Origin: Streptomyces sp. NBC_00691
GTDB lineage: Bacteria; Actinomycetota; Actinomycetes; Streptomycetales; Streptomycetaceae
Reading direction: 5' to 3'
NCBI RefSeq assembly: GCF_036226665.1
Contig: NZ_CP109007.1
Location: forward strand, 7,750,001 to 7,814,000
DNA length: 64,000 nucleotides
Each line of letters begins with the position of its first letter. Position 1 is the first letter of the stretch. A program made the position numbers and the translations under genes. Under the pieces are notes generated by a model. The model ran no database searches. It was given only the letters and a program-made list of their open reading frames with translations, and was not told the origin of the DNA. Positions 24,999-34,188 of this stretch are shown piece by piece.

Positions 24999-25200
24999 GG
25001 CCGGACGGCCGAGATGCCCCGATCAGCCCGCAATAGTGCGACTGCCACGCCCACTCCCAGCCCAACCCGCGGCGCGGGGGAGCGGGAGTATCGGGTCGCG
25101 TGCCGCCTCGGCGACCACCAGGGCGTCGGGGCCGCGGCCCTCCGCCTCTTGGGCGACGTCGCGGACGGTGCCGGGCCGCACGGAAGCGGAGAAGCCGAGG

Positions 25201-25234
25201 CCCACCGCGGGCCGTTGCGCGGGCCCGCGGTGGG
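25201..25234 (-). terminator. hairpin after the M64 peptidase gene
   Basis: CCCACCGCGGGCC (25201-25213) pairs with GGCCCGCGGTGGG (25222-25234), 13 perfect pairs with an eight-base loop, 38 bases past the peptidase stop. Confidence 0.7.
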
Positions 25235-25272
25235 AGTCGGCCTGTTGCGAAGGTCATGCACGCCGGAGACCG

Positions 25273-26622
25273 TCAGAGGCGGACCGTCCAGCTGACCGTG
25301 GACCTCATCGTCCGGGCGATGGCGCGGTCCCGCACCGAGGGCGTGCGGTCCTCGGCCGTGAGTGACAGTGTGTGCTTCCGAAGGTCGAGCAGTCGTAGGG
25401 CCAGGTCGGACACGCGTACCTCGGTGCGGCCCGCGAGGGACTTCACCTCGCGCCCGTCCAGATGCCAGCGGATCGTGAGTTGACGCCCGTCCGCCCCCGT
25501 CAGCCGGGGTACGAGGGCCTTGGCGGTGTCGCGGGCGCGGAGGGTGCGACCGGTGGCCGTCACGGGGGAGGCGATGCGCGCCTCGCGGTAGAAGCCTGCG
25601 ATCATCGCCTCCACTCCAGGCAGGTTGAAGGGCTTGTCGAGGGAGCGCATCAGAGAGTTCTCGGTGGGGCGCCGGAGCCCGGTGACGTAGTAGCCGCCGC
25701 CCTCGTACGCGCCGACGGTGCCGCCGTCGGGAGACCGCTCACCGAGCCAGCGGTGCCACTTGGTGCCCCGGTCGGCCATGTCGTCGGCGGTGAGGGTGGT
25801 GATGTTGGAATCGGTGGGCTCGGGACCCGGATACCGCTCGTAGCCGGGGTAGTCGGCGTAGAAGTACTCGTCGGCGAGCTTGCCCAAGGAGTGGCCGGTC
25901 TCGTGGATCGCGACCTGGCCGGACTTCTCGTTGCCCGCCGAGGCCGTCGATATGCCCTCGTAGCCGAGGGTCTCACTGCGCTCGTTGTAGCCCGCGCCAC
26001 CGTATTTGGTGCTGTTGGCGAGGACGAGCACCAGGTCGGCCTCCGGTGCCTTCGCGACGTATCCGTCGACCTTGTCCTGGTCGACGCAGAGCAGCCGTTC
26101 GATCGAGTCGCACCAGAAGTACGAGCCGAGAGCCGTGTCCCGGACGGTGTCGGGCGAGGGGTCGCCGGAGACGCCGGACTCGTTGGAGACGGCGTCGACG
26201 GTCCAGACGTTGAAGAGGCCGCGGTAGGTGGTGTACGGCTCGACGGCCGTCAGCTCGGCCCATTTCCGCTGGGCGTCGGCGTGGAAGCGGGGCAGTTCGG
26301 CGGCGGTGTAGCCGTCTCCGACGACGACGATGTCGAGCCGGTCGGCGGTGGGGCCGTTGTCGACCGTCTTGGCCACCTCGCCGTCGGCGGCCACCTCGGC
26401 CGCCGTCAGACGGGAGGCCGCCCGGTTCCGGCCCTCCGCCGGTACACGTGTGTGGCCGGATCCGGCGGACGTCCCGTGTTCCGGCCCCGGTATCTCGACC
26501 TCGACCCGGGCCGTGGGGGGCGCCGTCGGGTCCGCGGCCGCACTGCCGGGTGCGGCGGCGAGTACCGCCGTGAGGGCGACGGTCACTCCGACCGCCATGG
26601 CTCCTCGTCGTGCCGAACGCAT
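25273..26622 (-). CDS. secreted M64-family zinc metallopeptidase
   Basis: 449 residues. Signal peptide (~1-30, ending GSAAA), then the M64 peptidase domain with LDIVVVGDGYTAAE near its start and the zinc motif AIHETGHSLGKLADEY (HExxH plus the GxxxDE third-ligand region). A ~100-residue C-terminal beta domain (LTIRWHLDGREVKSL) follows. Family founder is the IgA1 protease of Clostridium ramosum; in soil bacteria the substrate is unknown. ATG 26622. Divergent from an XRE-TPR regulator. Confidence 0.92.
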   Translation of the reverse strand: MRSARRGAMAVGVTVALTAVLAAAPGSAAADPTAPPTARVEVEIPGPEHGTSAGSGHTRVPAEGRNRAASRLTAAEVAADGEVAKTVDNGPTADRLDIVVVGDGYTAAELPRFHADAQRKWAELTAVEPYTTYRGLFNVWTVDAVSNESGVSGDPSPDTVRDTALGSYFWCDSIERLLCVDQDKVDGYVAKAPEADLVLVLANSTKYGGAGYNERSETLGYEGISTASAGNEKSGQVAIHETGHSLGKLADEYFYADYPGYERYPGPEPTDSNITTLTADDMADRGTKWHRWLGERSPDGGTVGAYEGGGYYVTGLRRPTENSLMRSLDKPFNLPGVEAMIAGFYREARIASPVTATGRTLRARDTAKALVPRLTGADGRQLTIRWHLDGREVKSLAGRTEVRVSDLALRLLDLRKHTLSLTAEDRTPSVRDRAIARTMRSTVSWTVRL

Positions 26623-26645
26623 GAAATCAGCCCCTTGCCAGGCGA

Positions 26646-26685
26646 GTTAAGTGCAGCAGTAAATGTGCTGAACAAGTCGCTTAAC
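26646..26685. promoter_or_regulatory. nested inverted repeats between peptidase and regulator genes
   Basis: GTTAAG (26646-26651) and CTTAAC (26680-26685) flank CAGCA (26654-26658) and TGCTG (26666-26670). The area is unusually AT-rich for this genome and sits upstream of the M64 gene, so it may be an operator or promoter for it. Confidence 0.4.
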
Positions 26686-26760
26686 CTAGGGGGAGTCGAG
26701 GGCGTGCGCAATGCCTGCCGCTTCTGAATACTGGGCAGTTCACGAACCAGGGGGATCCAG

Positions 26761-28101
26761 ATGGACGATCCGGCCACGATCGGCCACCGAGTCCAGCGGC
26801 TGCGCGCTCAACGAGGGCTGACGCAGCGCCAGTTGGCCGAGCCTTCCTACACCCCCGCGTATGTGTCGACGCTGGAGTCCGGCAAGGTCAGGCCCTCGGA
26901 GACCGCGCTGCGGTTCCTCGCCGAGCGGCTCGGCACGTCGTACGAGGAGCTGGCCACCGGCAGGCCCGCGCACCTCGCCACGGAGCTGCGGCTCGGTCTC
27001 GTCGACGCGCGCCGGCAGCTGGACACCGGGACGGCGGAGGAGGCCGCCGTGAGCTACCGGCGTCTGCTCGCCGACGCGGAGGACCTCGGCCTCGTGCCCG
27101 AGCAGGCCGAGGCGCGGCTCGGGCTCGGCGACTGCGCCCTGGAGACCGGTGAACTGGTCGACGCGGGCGACCACTTCCAAGCCGCCGAGCGGCTCCTCGC
27201 CGAGAAGCCGCTGCCCCGCCGCGCACGCGCGATCCGTGGCCGTGCCGTCGCGCACCTCCTGGCCGGCGAACTGCGTTACGCCTGCTACCTCCTCGAGTCC
27301 ACCATCGACGAGCTCGGCGCGAGCGGACTGGCCGACCCCGAGGCGCTGGTCATCCTGTACGCCGCCGTGATCGGCCCGTACATGGACATGGGCGCCCACG
27401 CCCGCGCCGCGCACGCCGCCGAGCTCGCCCTGGCGCTCGCGCCGCAGGTCGACGACCCGGCGCTGGTGGCGGGCATGCACCGGCAGGTGGCCCGTACCTT
27501 CCTCGCCGAGGGGCGCACGGCTGACGCGGATGCCTCACTGGCCAAGGCGCAGGCGATCTACCAGCAGCTCAGCCTGCGGACCGATCTCGCGCACTGCCAC
27601 TGGATGCGCGGCTACGTCCAGGCTCAGAACGGAGAACTCGCCGCGGCCGAAAGGGAGTTGCGTGCCGCCCGGGACATGCTGAACGTCAAGCGCGCGGCGC
27701 TGTTCACCGCACACGTGGAAGTGGAGCTGGCCGATGTCCTCCGGCGGCTGGGACGGCACGGCGAGGCGTCGGACCTGCTCTCCGCCTTTCTCGAGCCCGG
27801 TGATCGGCACGGTGCCGTGCACGCGGGGGGTGCGCACAGACTGCTCGGGCTGATCGCCGAGGAGCGAGGAGACAGCGAGGCGGCCGAGGAGCACTACGTC
27901 ATGGCGCTGGGGCTGCTGGAGCGCAGCGGCGCGAGCGGCGACCTCGCCGACCTGTGCCGTCTGCTGGGCGACCTCCTGCGCCGCGGCGGCCGTACCGAGG
28001 CCGCGCTGGACGCGTACCGCACGGGGCTGGGCCACCGGTCGCCCCCTGGCACGACGACGCTGGGGCCGGCTCCGACGGCGGTGGCGTTCCGGCGGCACTG
28101 A
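26761..28101 (+). CDS. XRE-type helix-turn-helix regulator with TPR repeats
   Basis: 446 residues. N-terminal HTH_3 domain (~8-62: RVQRLRAQRGLTQRQLAE, then YVSTLESGKVRPSETALRFLAERL), followed by about nine TPR-like helix pairs (for example ALETGELVDAGDHFQAAERLL, EERGDSEAAEEHYVMALGLL). This architecture is shared with Streptomyces regulators that sense a peptide or protein through the TPR domain. ATG 26761 follows AGGGGGATCC. Divergent from the M64 peptidase, which it could control. Confidence 0.9.
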   Translation: MDDPATIGHRVQRLRAQRGLTQRQLAEPSYTPAYVSTLESGKVRPSETALRFLAERLGTSYEELATGRPAHLATELRLGLVDARRQLDTGTAEEAAVSYRRLLADAEDLGLVPEQAEARLGLGDCALETGELVDAGDHFQAAERLLAEKPLPRRARAIRGRAVAHLLAGELRYACYLLESTIDELGASGLADPEALVILYAAVIGPYMDMGAHARAAHAAELALALAPQVDDPALVAGMHRQVARTFLAEGRTADADASLAKAQAIYQQLSLRTDLAHCHWMRGYVQAQNGELAAAERELRAARDMLNVKRAALFTAHVEVELADVLRRLGRHGEASDLLSAFLEPGDRHGAVHAGGAHRLLGLIAEERGDSEAAEEHYVMALGLLERSGASGDLADLCRLLGDLLRRGGRTEAALDAYRTGLGHRSPPGTTTLGPAPTAVAFRRH

Positions 28102-28182
28102 CGGGGAGTGCGATCTGGGCGAGGGCGAGGGCTCGGCCGCGCCTCACGTTCCACCACCTTCCGCCCTGGGCATAGTGGTTGC

Positions 28183-29517
28183 GTGATCACCAAAAGTGGC
28201 GAGGCCGGTGACGGGCGCGACGCGGGCGGCTCGGGTCCTGAAGGCGCAGGTGACGAAGAGGCACGGGTCATCGTGGTGGGGGCGGGTCCGGCGGGATCCT
28301 CCGCCGCGCTGCACCTCGCGAGAGCGGGTGTGGACGTGCTGCTCCTGGAGAAGGGCGGTTTCCCCCGGGAGAAGGTGTGCGGCGACGGGCTGACACCGCG
28401 CGGCGTGTACCAGTTGGTGCGGATGGGCATCGACATCGATGCACCGGGGTGGATGCGCAACAAGGGCATGCGCTGGGTCTGCGGCGGCGAGCAGGCGGAG
28501 CTCGACTGGCCGCGCCTGGGTGCCCTTCCCGACTTCGGGCTCACCCGGAGCCGGCACGACTTCGACGACCTGCTCGCCGCTCACGCCCGCGCCGCCGGAG
28601 CGCGCCTCCGTACCCACGTGAAGGTGACGGGCCCGCTGACCGACCGGGCAGGACACGTCATCGGCGTGTCCGCCTCCCGCGGACCGGGGCAGGAACCGGT
28701 CCGCTACCGGGCGCCGTTGGTGGTCGCCGCCGACGGAGCCTCGGCGCGCACGACGCTCGGCCTGGGGTTCGAACGAGACGGCAAGAGGCCCGTCGCAGCC
28801 GCTGCCCGGCGGTACTACCGCAGCGAGGCGCGTACGCACGACCCCTACCTGGAGCTCTGGGCCGACCTGCGCTGTCCTCGTACCGGACGGGACCTGCCCG
28901 GATACGGATGGGTGTTTCCCCTGGGGGACGGGCGCGTGAACGTGGGTCTCGGTGTCCTTCCGCAGCAACGGCGGCGCAGGCCGGTGGACCTGCGAGCGAC
29001 GCTGGAACACTGGCTGCCCCGCCTGCCCGCGGACTGGGGGCTGGACGAAGAGACCGCCGAATCGCCGCTGCGCAGCGCGCCGCTGCCGATGGGACTGAAC
29101 CGGCATCCTCAGTACCGGCGGGGCGTGCTGCTCGTGGGCGACAGCGCCGGCATGGTCAGTCCGTGGAGCGGCGAGGGCATCGCCCAGGCCATGGAGGCCG
29201 CAGAGGTGGCGGCGGACATCATCGCCCTGGCGCTGGCCCGCCCGGCAGGACCCCGCAGGGAACACGCCTTGCACCAGTACCCGGCCGAGATCGGGCGCCG
29301 ATGGGCGCGCTACTACCGGCTGGGCAACCTCGTCGGGGATCTGGTCCTCTCACGCTACGGCTTCCGGCCCGTCCTGCATCCCCGTGTGATGGCCTCGCCC
29401 CACGTGCTGCGCACCCTGGCCCGCCTGCTCACCCATGTGACCGACGAGCCCGCTCAGGACACCGTCGACGCTGTCCTCCACGGGCTGCTGCGCCTCGTTC
29501 CCGCACCGCGGAGGTAG
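28183..29517 (+). CDS. geranylgeranyl-reductase family FAD-dependent oxidoreductase
   Basis: 444 residues. FAD-binding GAGPAGSSAALHLARAG, the ChlP/GGR motif FPREKVCGDGLTPRGV, and VGDSAGMVSPWSGEGIAQAMEA in the second FAD contact identify the family, which reduces isoprenoid double bonds (menaquinone, carotenoid or archaeal-type lipids) or hydroxylates. I choose GTG 28183: CATAGT at 28171-28176 is a plausible -10 that would start the mRNA at or next to this codon, a leaderless message. The frame is open to 28108 but without support. Confidence 0.88.
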   Translation: MITKSGEAGDGRDAGGSGPEGAGDEEARVIVVGAGPAGSSAALHLARAGVDVLLLEKGGFPREKVCGDGLTPRGVYQLVRMGIDIDAPGWMRNKGMRWVCGGEQAELDWPRLGALPDFGLTRSRHDFDDLLAAHARAAGARLRTHVKVTGPLTDRAGHVIGVSASRGPGQEPVRYRAPLVVAADGASARTTLGLGFERDGKRPVAAAARRYYRSEARTHDPYLELWADLRCPRTGRDLPGYGWVFPLGDGRVNVGLGVLPQQRRRRPVDLRATLEHWLPRLPADWGLDEETAESPLRSAPLPMGLNRHPQYRRGVLLVGDSAGMVSPWSGEGIAQAMEAAEVAADIIALALARPAGPRREHALHQYPAEIGRRWARYYRLGNLVGDLVLSRYGFRPVLHPRVMASPHVLRTLARLLTHVTDEPAQDTVDAVLHGLLRLVPAPRR

Positions 29518-29571
29518 ACCCTGTGCAAGGAGATCGCCCGCCGGCTCACCGCCGACCACCGCACAGCCGGC

Positions 29572-30816
29572 TCAGACGCGGACGATGACGAGGGCGATGT
29601 CGTCCCGGGCTCCGCTGGCGACGCCGAGGCGCGCGAGCAGCGCGTCGGCCAGCTGGGCCGGGTCGAGGCCGACGAGGTCGCCCAGGGCGGTGGTGAGCCG
29701 GTCCAGGCCGGTGTCGATGTCCTCGTCGCGGCGTTCGATCAGTCCGTCGGTGTAGAGGGCGAGCGTGTCACCCGAGCGGTAGGAGATGCCGGCCTGCGGC
29801 CGGGGAACGTGCTCAGGCCTGGCTCCCAACGGCGGGTCGGTGGCCTGGTCCAACATCTCGCATGTGCCGTCGGCGTGCAGCAGCACCGGCGGCGGGTGCC
29901 CCGCGCTGGAGTAGACGAGCAGTTTCGAGCGGGTGTCCACGAGCACGCTGACGGCGGTCGCGGCGAGCGCGCCGTCCACCGAGCGTGCGTACATACCCAG
30001 GACTTCCAGAGCCCCGGCGGGCCCGGCCACCGCCCGACTGGCCGCGGACAGCGCGCTGCGGAGCATGCCCATCACGGTGGCCGCTTCCAGCCCGTGCCCG
30101 ACGACGTCGCCCACGGCGACGGTGAACCGCCCCTCGGCCAGGTCGACGGTGTCGTACCAGTCGCCGCACACGTTCAGCGAACCGATCGCCGGCAGATAGC
30201 GCACCGCCACGTCACTGTGCCGGGCCAGGTCGGGGGAGTGCAGCATCGCCTCCTGCAAGGTGACGGCGACCTCCCGCTCCCGGGCGTGCGCGGCCCTCAG
30301 CTCCTCGTTCAGCCGCTGCAGCTCCCGCGCGCGGGCGTACAGCTCGGCCTCCATCCCCTCCTCGCGCTCGGTCATCCGCCGTCCCTCGGTCCGGCCCCGG
30401 AACCGTCGGGATCTCATGAACGCCGTCACGTCCTCCACGCGGTGGATGATCCACGCGACGCGCCCGTCCGCGTTCTTGACCGGGGTGTTCACCGGCGACC
30501 ACCAGCGCTCCTCGAACGCACCGGGCTGCGAGACGACGGGGATGTCGTACTTCTGCACCGCCATGGTGTCGGGCTCACCGGTGGCCAGTACCCGCCCCAG
30601 CGACGCTCCGAGGTTCTTCACGCCGTCCGCGTTCGGGTCGTCGGGATTGTCGGGGAACGCGTCGAACACGTGCTGCCCGAGCAGATCGTCCCGGGTGCGG
30701 CCGGTCGCCCGCAGATACGCCTCGTTGACGTCCACGATCACCAGATCCGGTGCCAGCACCAGATACGGGCTGGGCGTCGCGGCGAACAACGCCCCGTGGT
30801 CGATCTCCGGCCTCAC
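29572..30816 (-). CDS. PAS-domain SpoIIE/PP2C phosphatase
   Basis: 414 residues. A PAS domain (~8-130: YLVLAPDLVIVDVNEAYLRATGR, WWSPVNTPVKN) is followed by a coiled linker (EGMEAELYARARELQRLNEELRAAH) and a PP2C domain (~180-414: CGDWYDTVDL, VGDVVGHGLEA, SAGHPPPVL, LYTDGLIERRDE). It likely couples a small-molecule or redox signal to dephosphorylation of an anti-sigma antagonist. GTG 30816 is chosen by family length; no strong ribosome site precedes it. Confidence 0.9.
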   Translation of the reverse strand: MRPEIDHGALFAATPSPYLVLAPDLVIVDVNEAYLRATGRTRDDLLGQHVFDAFPDNPDDPNADGVKNLGASLGRVLATGEPDTMAVQKYDIPVVSQPGAFEERWWSPVNTPVKNADGRVAWIIHRVEDVTAFMRSRRFRGRTEGRRMTEREEGMEAELYARARELQRLNEELRAAHAREREVAVTLQEAMLHSPDLARHSDVAVRYLPAIGSLNVCGDWYDTVDLAEGRFTVAVGDVVGHGLEAATVMGMLRSALSAASRAVAGPAGALEVLGMYARSVDGALAATAVSVLVDTRSKLLVYSSAGHPPPVLLHADGTCEMLDQATDPPLGARPEHVPRPQAGISYRSGDTLALYTDGLIERRDEDIDTGLDRLTTALGDLVGLDPAQLADALLARLGVASGARDDIALVIVRV

Positions 30817-31106
30817 AGACGTTCCGATCGTCGTCCCGAGAGGAGCCCCCACAGACCAGCGTACGCAGCACTCCGGCCGCCCGCGCCCCAGCGGGCCCGG
30901 GCTGCCCCGCGGGCGTGTGGGACGACGAGTACCGTCCGGGCCATGCGGAGGTTCGGCGGCTTGTCTCGCCACGGGTGCCGCTCGCCGGTGCCTGCGGACG
31001 GGTGTGTCGGCCGGGTCCGGAACAGGTGGAAGCAGACCTCCCTCGATTGGAGCACATGTTCGAATATGGGTGCCACGTCTGGCTCCCGGTCCGGTGACCG
31101 GGCTGC

Positions 31107-31300
31107 GGTGATCAAGGCCGCGCAGCGGCTCGGGTACTCGCTGGAAGAGGTCGCCGAGCTGCTGGCGGCCGGCCGCCACCACCCCGTCGCCGGACTCCAG
31201 GAACGTGCCGCCAAGCCGGCCGAGGCCGACGCGAAGAGCGCAGGTCGCCGGGTGGCGGAACGTGACACTCTCCGGTCCACGGCCCGCCTGCCCTCGTCGG
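31107..31300 (+). pseudogene. MerR-family regulator fragment
   Basis: The frame reads AAVIKAAQRLGYSLEEVAELL, AAGRHHPVAGLQERAAKPAEADAKS and ERDTLRS, matching the middle and dimerisation helix of MerR regulators. The DNA-binding N terminus is absent: upstream sequence has no start or winged helix. Disrupted further on, where a methyltransferase-like fragment begins. Confidence 0.6.
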
Positions 31301-31328
31301 TGACGCGCGGCAAATCGTCCAGCCGGAG

Positions 31329-31463
31329 ATGTCGTTCGACGCGGTGCTGATGCTCGGAGCCCTCCATCATCTGCCGGACGGAACCGGGCGTGCGCAGGGG
31401 TGGTGGGAAGCCCGTCGAGTGAAGGACCTGGGCGCGACACGACCGCGGGAGGCCAGGGGGTGA
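31329..31463 (+). pseudogene. SAM-methyltransferase fragment
   Basis: A 44-codon frame encoding MSFDAVLMLGALHHLPDGTGR, which matches the post-motif-I region of class I methyltransferases (FDAVLxLGxLYHLPDxxxR). Motif I and the C-terminal half are missing. With the MerR fragment just upstream it marks a decayed locus in the 818-base gap between the PAS phosphatase and the PhzF gene; nothing else in that gap is recognisable. Confidence 0.5.
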
Positions 31464-31634
31464 CAGGGGTTTCGGGGGTGGGCGGGCGGTGCGCCCTCCG
31501 AGATGACCGAGGAGGCCGGCAGCTGGTTGCGAAGCGCAAAGGCTCCTGGTGGACGGCATTCGTCGTCGACTCGTTCGCCTTCACCGGGTGTCCGTCCGGG
31601 GAATCAACCGAGGGATCCCCGCCGTTGCCCCGAC

Positions 31635-32522
31635 ATGAACTCCACGCGGGAAACTCCCGACGTCCTCCGTTACACCGCTTTCTCCGACGATCCCGAGGGA
31701 GGAAATCCCGCCGGAATCGTTCTGGACGCCACGGGCCTCAGCGCCGAGGAGATGCTCGCGATCGCCGCCGAAGTCGGCTACAGCGAGAGCGCGTTCCTGA
31801 CAGTGCCGTCCGAGCAAGCGGGCTCCGGCGCGCCGGACGACGGGCGTACCTACACCATCCGCTACTTCAGCCCCAAGGCGGAAGTGCCCTTCTGCGGTCA
31901 CGCCACCGTCGCGACGGCCGTGGCCCTCGGCGAGCGCATCGGCCCCGGCGACCTGGTGTTCACCACGCGGGCCGGGACCGTACCGGTCACCGTGACGCGC
32001 GAGGGCGGGGCCCTGCGGGCCACGCTCACGAGCGTCGAGCCGCACATCGAGGAGGTCGCGGCCGATGACGTGGCCGAGGCACTCGCCGCGCTCGACTGGC
32101 CGGCCGGCGACCTCGACCCCGCCCTGCCGCCCCGCATCGCCTTCGCGGGCGCCCGCCATCTGGTCCTTGCCGCCGCGAGCCGCGAGCGCCTGGCCCACCT
32201 GGCGTACGACTTCGCCCGCCTGGAGGCCCTCATGCACCGGCTCGACCTGACGACGCTGGAGTTGGTCTGGCGCGCCTCTGCGGAGGTCTTCCACGTCCGC
32301 GCCCCGTTCCCGGTGGGCGGTGTCGTCGAGGACCCGGCGACCGGGGCGGCGGCCGCCGCCTTCGGCGCGTACGCCCGTGAGCTCGGACTCGTGCCCGAGG
32401 CGACCGTCCTCACCCTCCACCAAGGGGAGGACATGGGACGTCCCGGCGTCCTGACGGTGGAACTGCGGGCAGACGACCGGCGGATCAGGGTCAGCGGCGC
32501 GGGGACCCGTATCCCGGCCTGA
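31635..32522 (+). CDS. PhzF-family isomerase
   Basis: 295 residues. PhzF/DAP-epimerase fold with the signature DDPEGGNPAG at the N terminus, SESAFL (catalytic Glu region), IRYFSPKAEVPFCGHATVATA, and the C-terminal VVEDPATGAAAAAFGAY. Members isomerise phenazine precursors or related small molecules; outside phenazine clusters the substrate is unknown. ATG 31635; the longer upstream frame lacks coding bias. Confidence 0.92.
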   Translation: MNSTRETPDVLRYTAFSDDPEGGNPAGIVLDATGLSAEEMLAIAAEVGYSESAFLTVPSEQAGSGAPDDGRTYTIRYFSPKAEVPFCGHATVATAVALGERIGPGDLVFTTRAGTVPVTVTREGGALRATLTSVEPHIEEVAADDVAEALAALDWPAGDLDPALPPRIAFAGARHLVLAAASRERLAHLAYDFARLEALMHRLDLTTLELVWRASAEVFHVRAPFPVGGVVEDPATGAAAAAFGAYARELGLVPEATVLTLHQGEDMGRPGVLTVELRADDRRIRVSGAGTRIPA

Positions 32523-32632
32523 TCCACGTGGCCCGGCAGCGTCCCGAGCTTCTCTCAGGGGCGGTGCCGCCACGCTGCTCCCGGAGTGACGGTAGTCGCG
32601 CGGTACTGGAGTGGCGGCCCACCAGGGCGAGT

Positions 32633-32653
32633 GAGAGGCGCCTGACGGGCGGA
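32633..32653. repeat. 21-base dispersed repeat copy
   Basis: Bases 32633-32653 (starting GAGAGGCGCCTG) are identical to 13370-13390. This copy sits in the intergenic region between the PhzF and SUKH-like genes, 26 bases before the latter. Here only part of the hairpin seen at 13370-13411 is present. Confidence 0.4.
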
Positions 32654-32678
32654 CGTCGGCGTGTAGGGGAAGGAACAC

Positions 32679-33632
32679 ATGAGTCATCTCGACGTCTTAC
32701 GGCTGCTGGGTCTCGACGCCCCGGTGCGGCCGGAGGGAGAGGGGTACGGCCAGATCGTCCCCGAGGGCTTCGAGTGGCTGGTCCAGGCCCTGCCGCAGGG
32801 GGTGATCGCGTCCCCCGTGCTGCTCGGAGGGACCGACGTCCCGGTGCGTCTTCTGGAGGACTTCACGCGGGACACCGCGCCGCGCGTCGCGGACATGAAG
32901 GAGACCCTGGAGAGCCGCGAGCAGGAGATCTGGCTGCCGCTGCACCCGCGGCCCGGTGGCATGGTGCCCTGGGGGCGCACCGCCAATGACGGCGTGCTGC
33001 TGTGGGACACCACCTCCACGGACACGGCGGACTGGACGACCGTCCTCACGGACACCGACTTCCAGTTCTGGCTGGACCTTCCCTTCTCCGCTTCGGAGTT
33101 CGTCGCGCGGGCCCTCGCTGGACGTGGGGAGGGGACGCCCGCCTTCGAGACGTACCAGGAGTACGAGGCGGGCACGTTCTGGACCGTGGCCGAGGACAAG
33201 CGTGCGACGGCCACGGTGCTGGCGTACCGCGACATCGGGGCGGTCGAGGAGATCGTCACCCGCGTGCGGAGCATCGGCGTCCCCGGCGTCCGGCAGTACG
33301 CGGAGGAGCTGCTCGGCCGGGCGGGCGAGTCCTTCGGCGCGCTCCCGGAGGACTACCTGGCGATCATGAGGGAGTTCCCCGGCGGAGTCGTCGCCGGCGT
33401 GCGGGTCTTCCCCGTCGTTGCGAGCCTGCGTCGGCCGGACGAGGACGGGCTGTTCCTGCAGTGGGGGGAGGCCGGTGGCCGTGCGTTCGGCTGGCGCACC
33501 GCCGAGGGCGCTCCCGAGGAGTGGCGCGTGGCCTGCACCGAGCCGGACGCGTCGGCGCTCACGTGCCTGGAGGACCGGACGTTCGCCACGTTCCTGCGAC
33601 GCCGGCTGCGGGGTGACCACTCGACGTTCTGA
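32679..33632 (+). CDS. SMI1/KNR4 (SUKH)-like protein
   Basis: 317 residues, soluble. The N-terminal half resembles SUKH proteins (GYGQIVPEGFEWLVQALP, WGRTANDGVLLWDT, FWLDLPFSASEFVARALAG); the C-terminal half (FETYQEYEAGTFWTV onwards) is not recognised. SUKH proteins often act as immunity proteins against nuclease toxins, but no toxin gene is adjacent here; the RHS locus lies 8 kb away. ATG 32679 follows GGGGAAGGAAC. Function uncertain. Confidence 0.6.
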   Translation: MSHLDVLRLLGLDAPVRPEGEGYGQIVPEGFEWLVQALPQGVIASPVLLGGTDVPVRLLEDFTRDTAPRVADMKETLESREQEIWLPLHPRPGGMVPWGRTANDGVLLWDTTSTDTADWTTVLTDTDFQFWLDLPFSASEFVARALAGRGEGTPAFETYQEYEAGTFWTVAEDKRATATVLAYRDIGAVEEIVTRVRSIGVPGVRQYAEELLGRAGESFGALPEDYLAIMREFPGGVVAGVRVFPVVASLRRPDEDGLFLQWGEAGGRAFGWRTAEGAPEEWRVACTEPDASALTCLEDRTFATFLRRRLRGDHSTF

Positions 33633-33735
33633 CCGCCGGTCGGCCCGTCGCCGTTCGAGACGCTTGCGCCGGACCCCGTTCATACACCTGAGGGTGCGGC
33701 CGGCGGTCCTGTCCGTACAGCACGGTGGCAGGGCA

Positions 33736-34188
33736 TCAGCCCCGGATCGGCCCCGGAGCCTGGGTCATGCGGAGGCAGCGGCGGATGCCCTGGTCCCAGA
33801 TCTCCCAGTGGTGCTTGATGCGGTCACGGGTGTTCGGGCCGTACACACCGTCCGCGACGAGGCCTTCGGACGCCTGGACCTTCTTCAGGGCGGCCTCGGT
33901 GCCCGGACCGAAGATTCCGTCCTTGGCCAGATTGATCTGGCCGTAGCAGAAGTGCATGGTCCACTGCAGAGCCTCGACGCCGTTGCCCGTGGCTCCGCGT
34001 CCCATCACGCAGAAGTTGGAGCCGTCCTCGTAGTCGGTGGGCATCCGCATGGTGTAGCCGACGGCATCCACATAGGTGTTGGCGCCGGTGCAGGTGGGCA
34101 TGGCCGCCGACGCGGTTGTCGTGCCGGTGGCCAGCAGGCCGACGGCGAGGACGACGGCGGCTCCGAGCGAGGTCACGGTGTGCTTCAT
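33736..34188 (-). CDS. secreted peptidoglycan-binding-domain protein
   Basis: 150 residues. Signal peptide (cleavage near ASAAM), then a PG_binding_1 module (~65-130: VEALQWTMHFCYGQINLAKDG, FGPGTEAALKKVQASEG, VADGVYGPNTRDRIKHHWE). Four or five Cys residues in the mature form allow two disulfides. No catalytic domain is attached, so it probably docks on the wall alone. ATG 34188. Confidence 0.88.
   Translation of the reverse strand: MKHTVTSLGAAVVLAVGLLATGTTTASAAMPTCTGANTYVDAVGYTMRMPTDYEDGSNFCVMGRGATGNGVEALQWTMHFCYGQINLAKDGIFGPGTEAALKKVQASEGLVADGVYGPNTRDRIKHHWEIWDQGIRRCLRMTQAPGPIRG

Noticed and set aside
31020..31080. Possible LexA/SOS box around TTCGAACATGTGCTCC (minus strand)
   Set aside because: Two mismatches to the actinobacterial CGAAC-N4-GTTCG half sites and no intact DNA-repair gene follows it.
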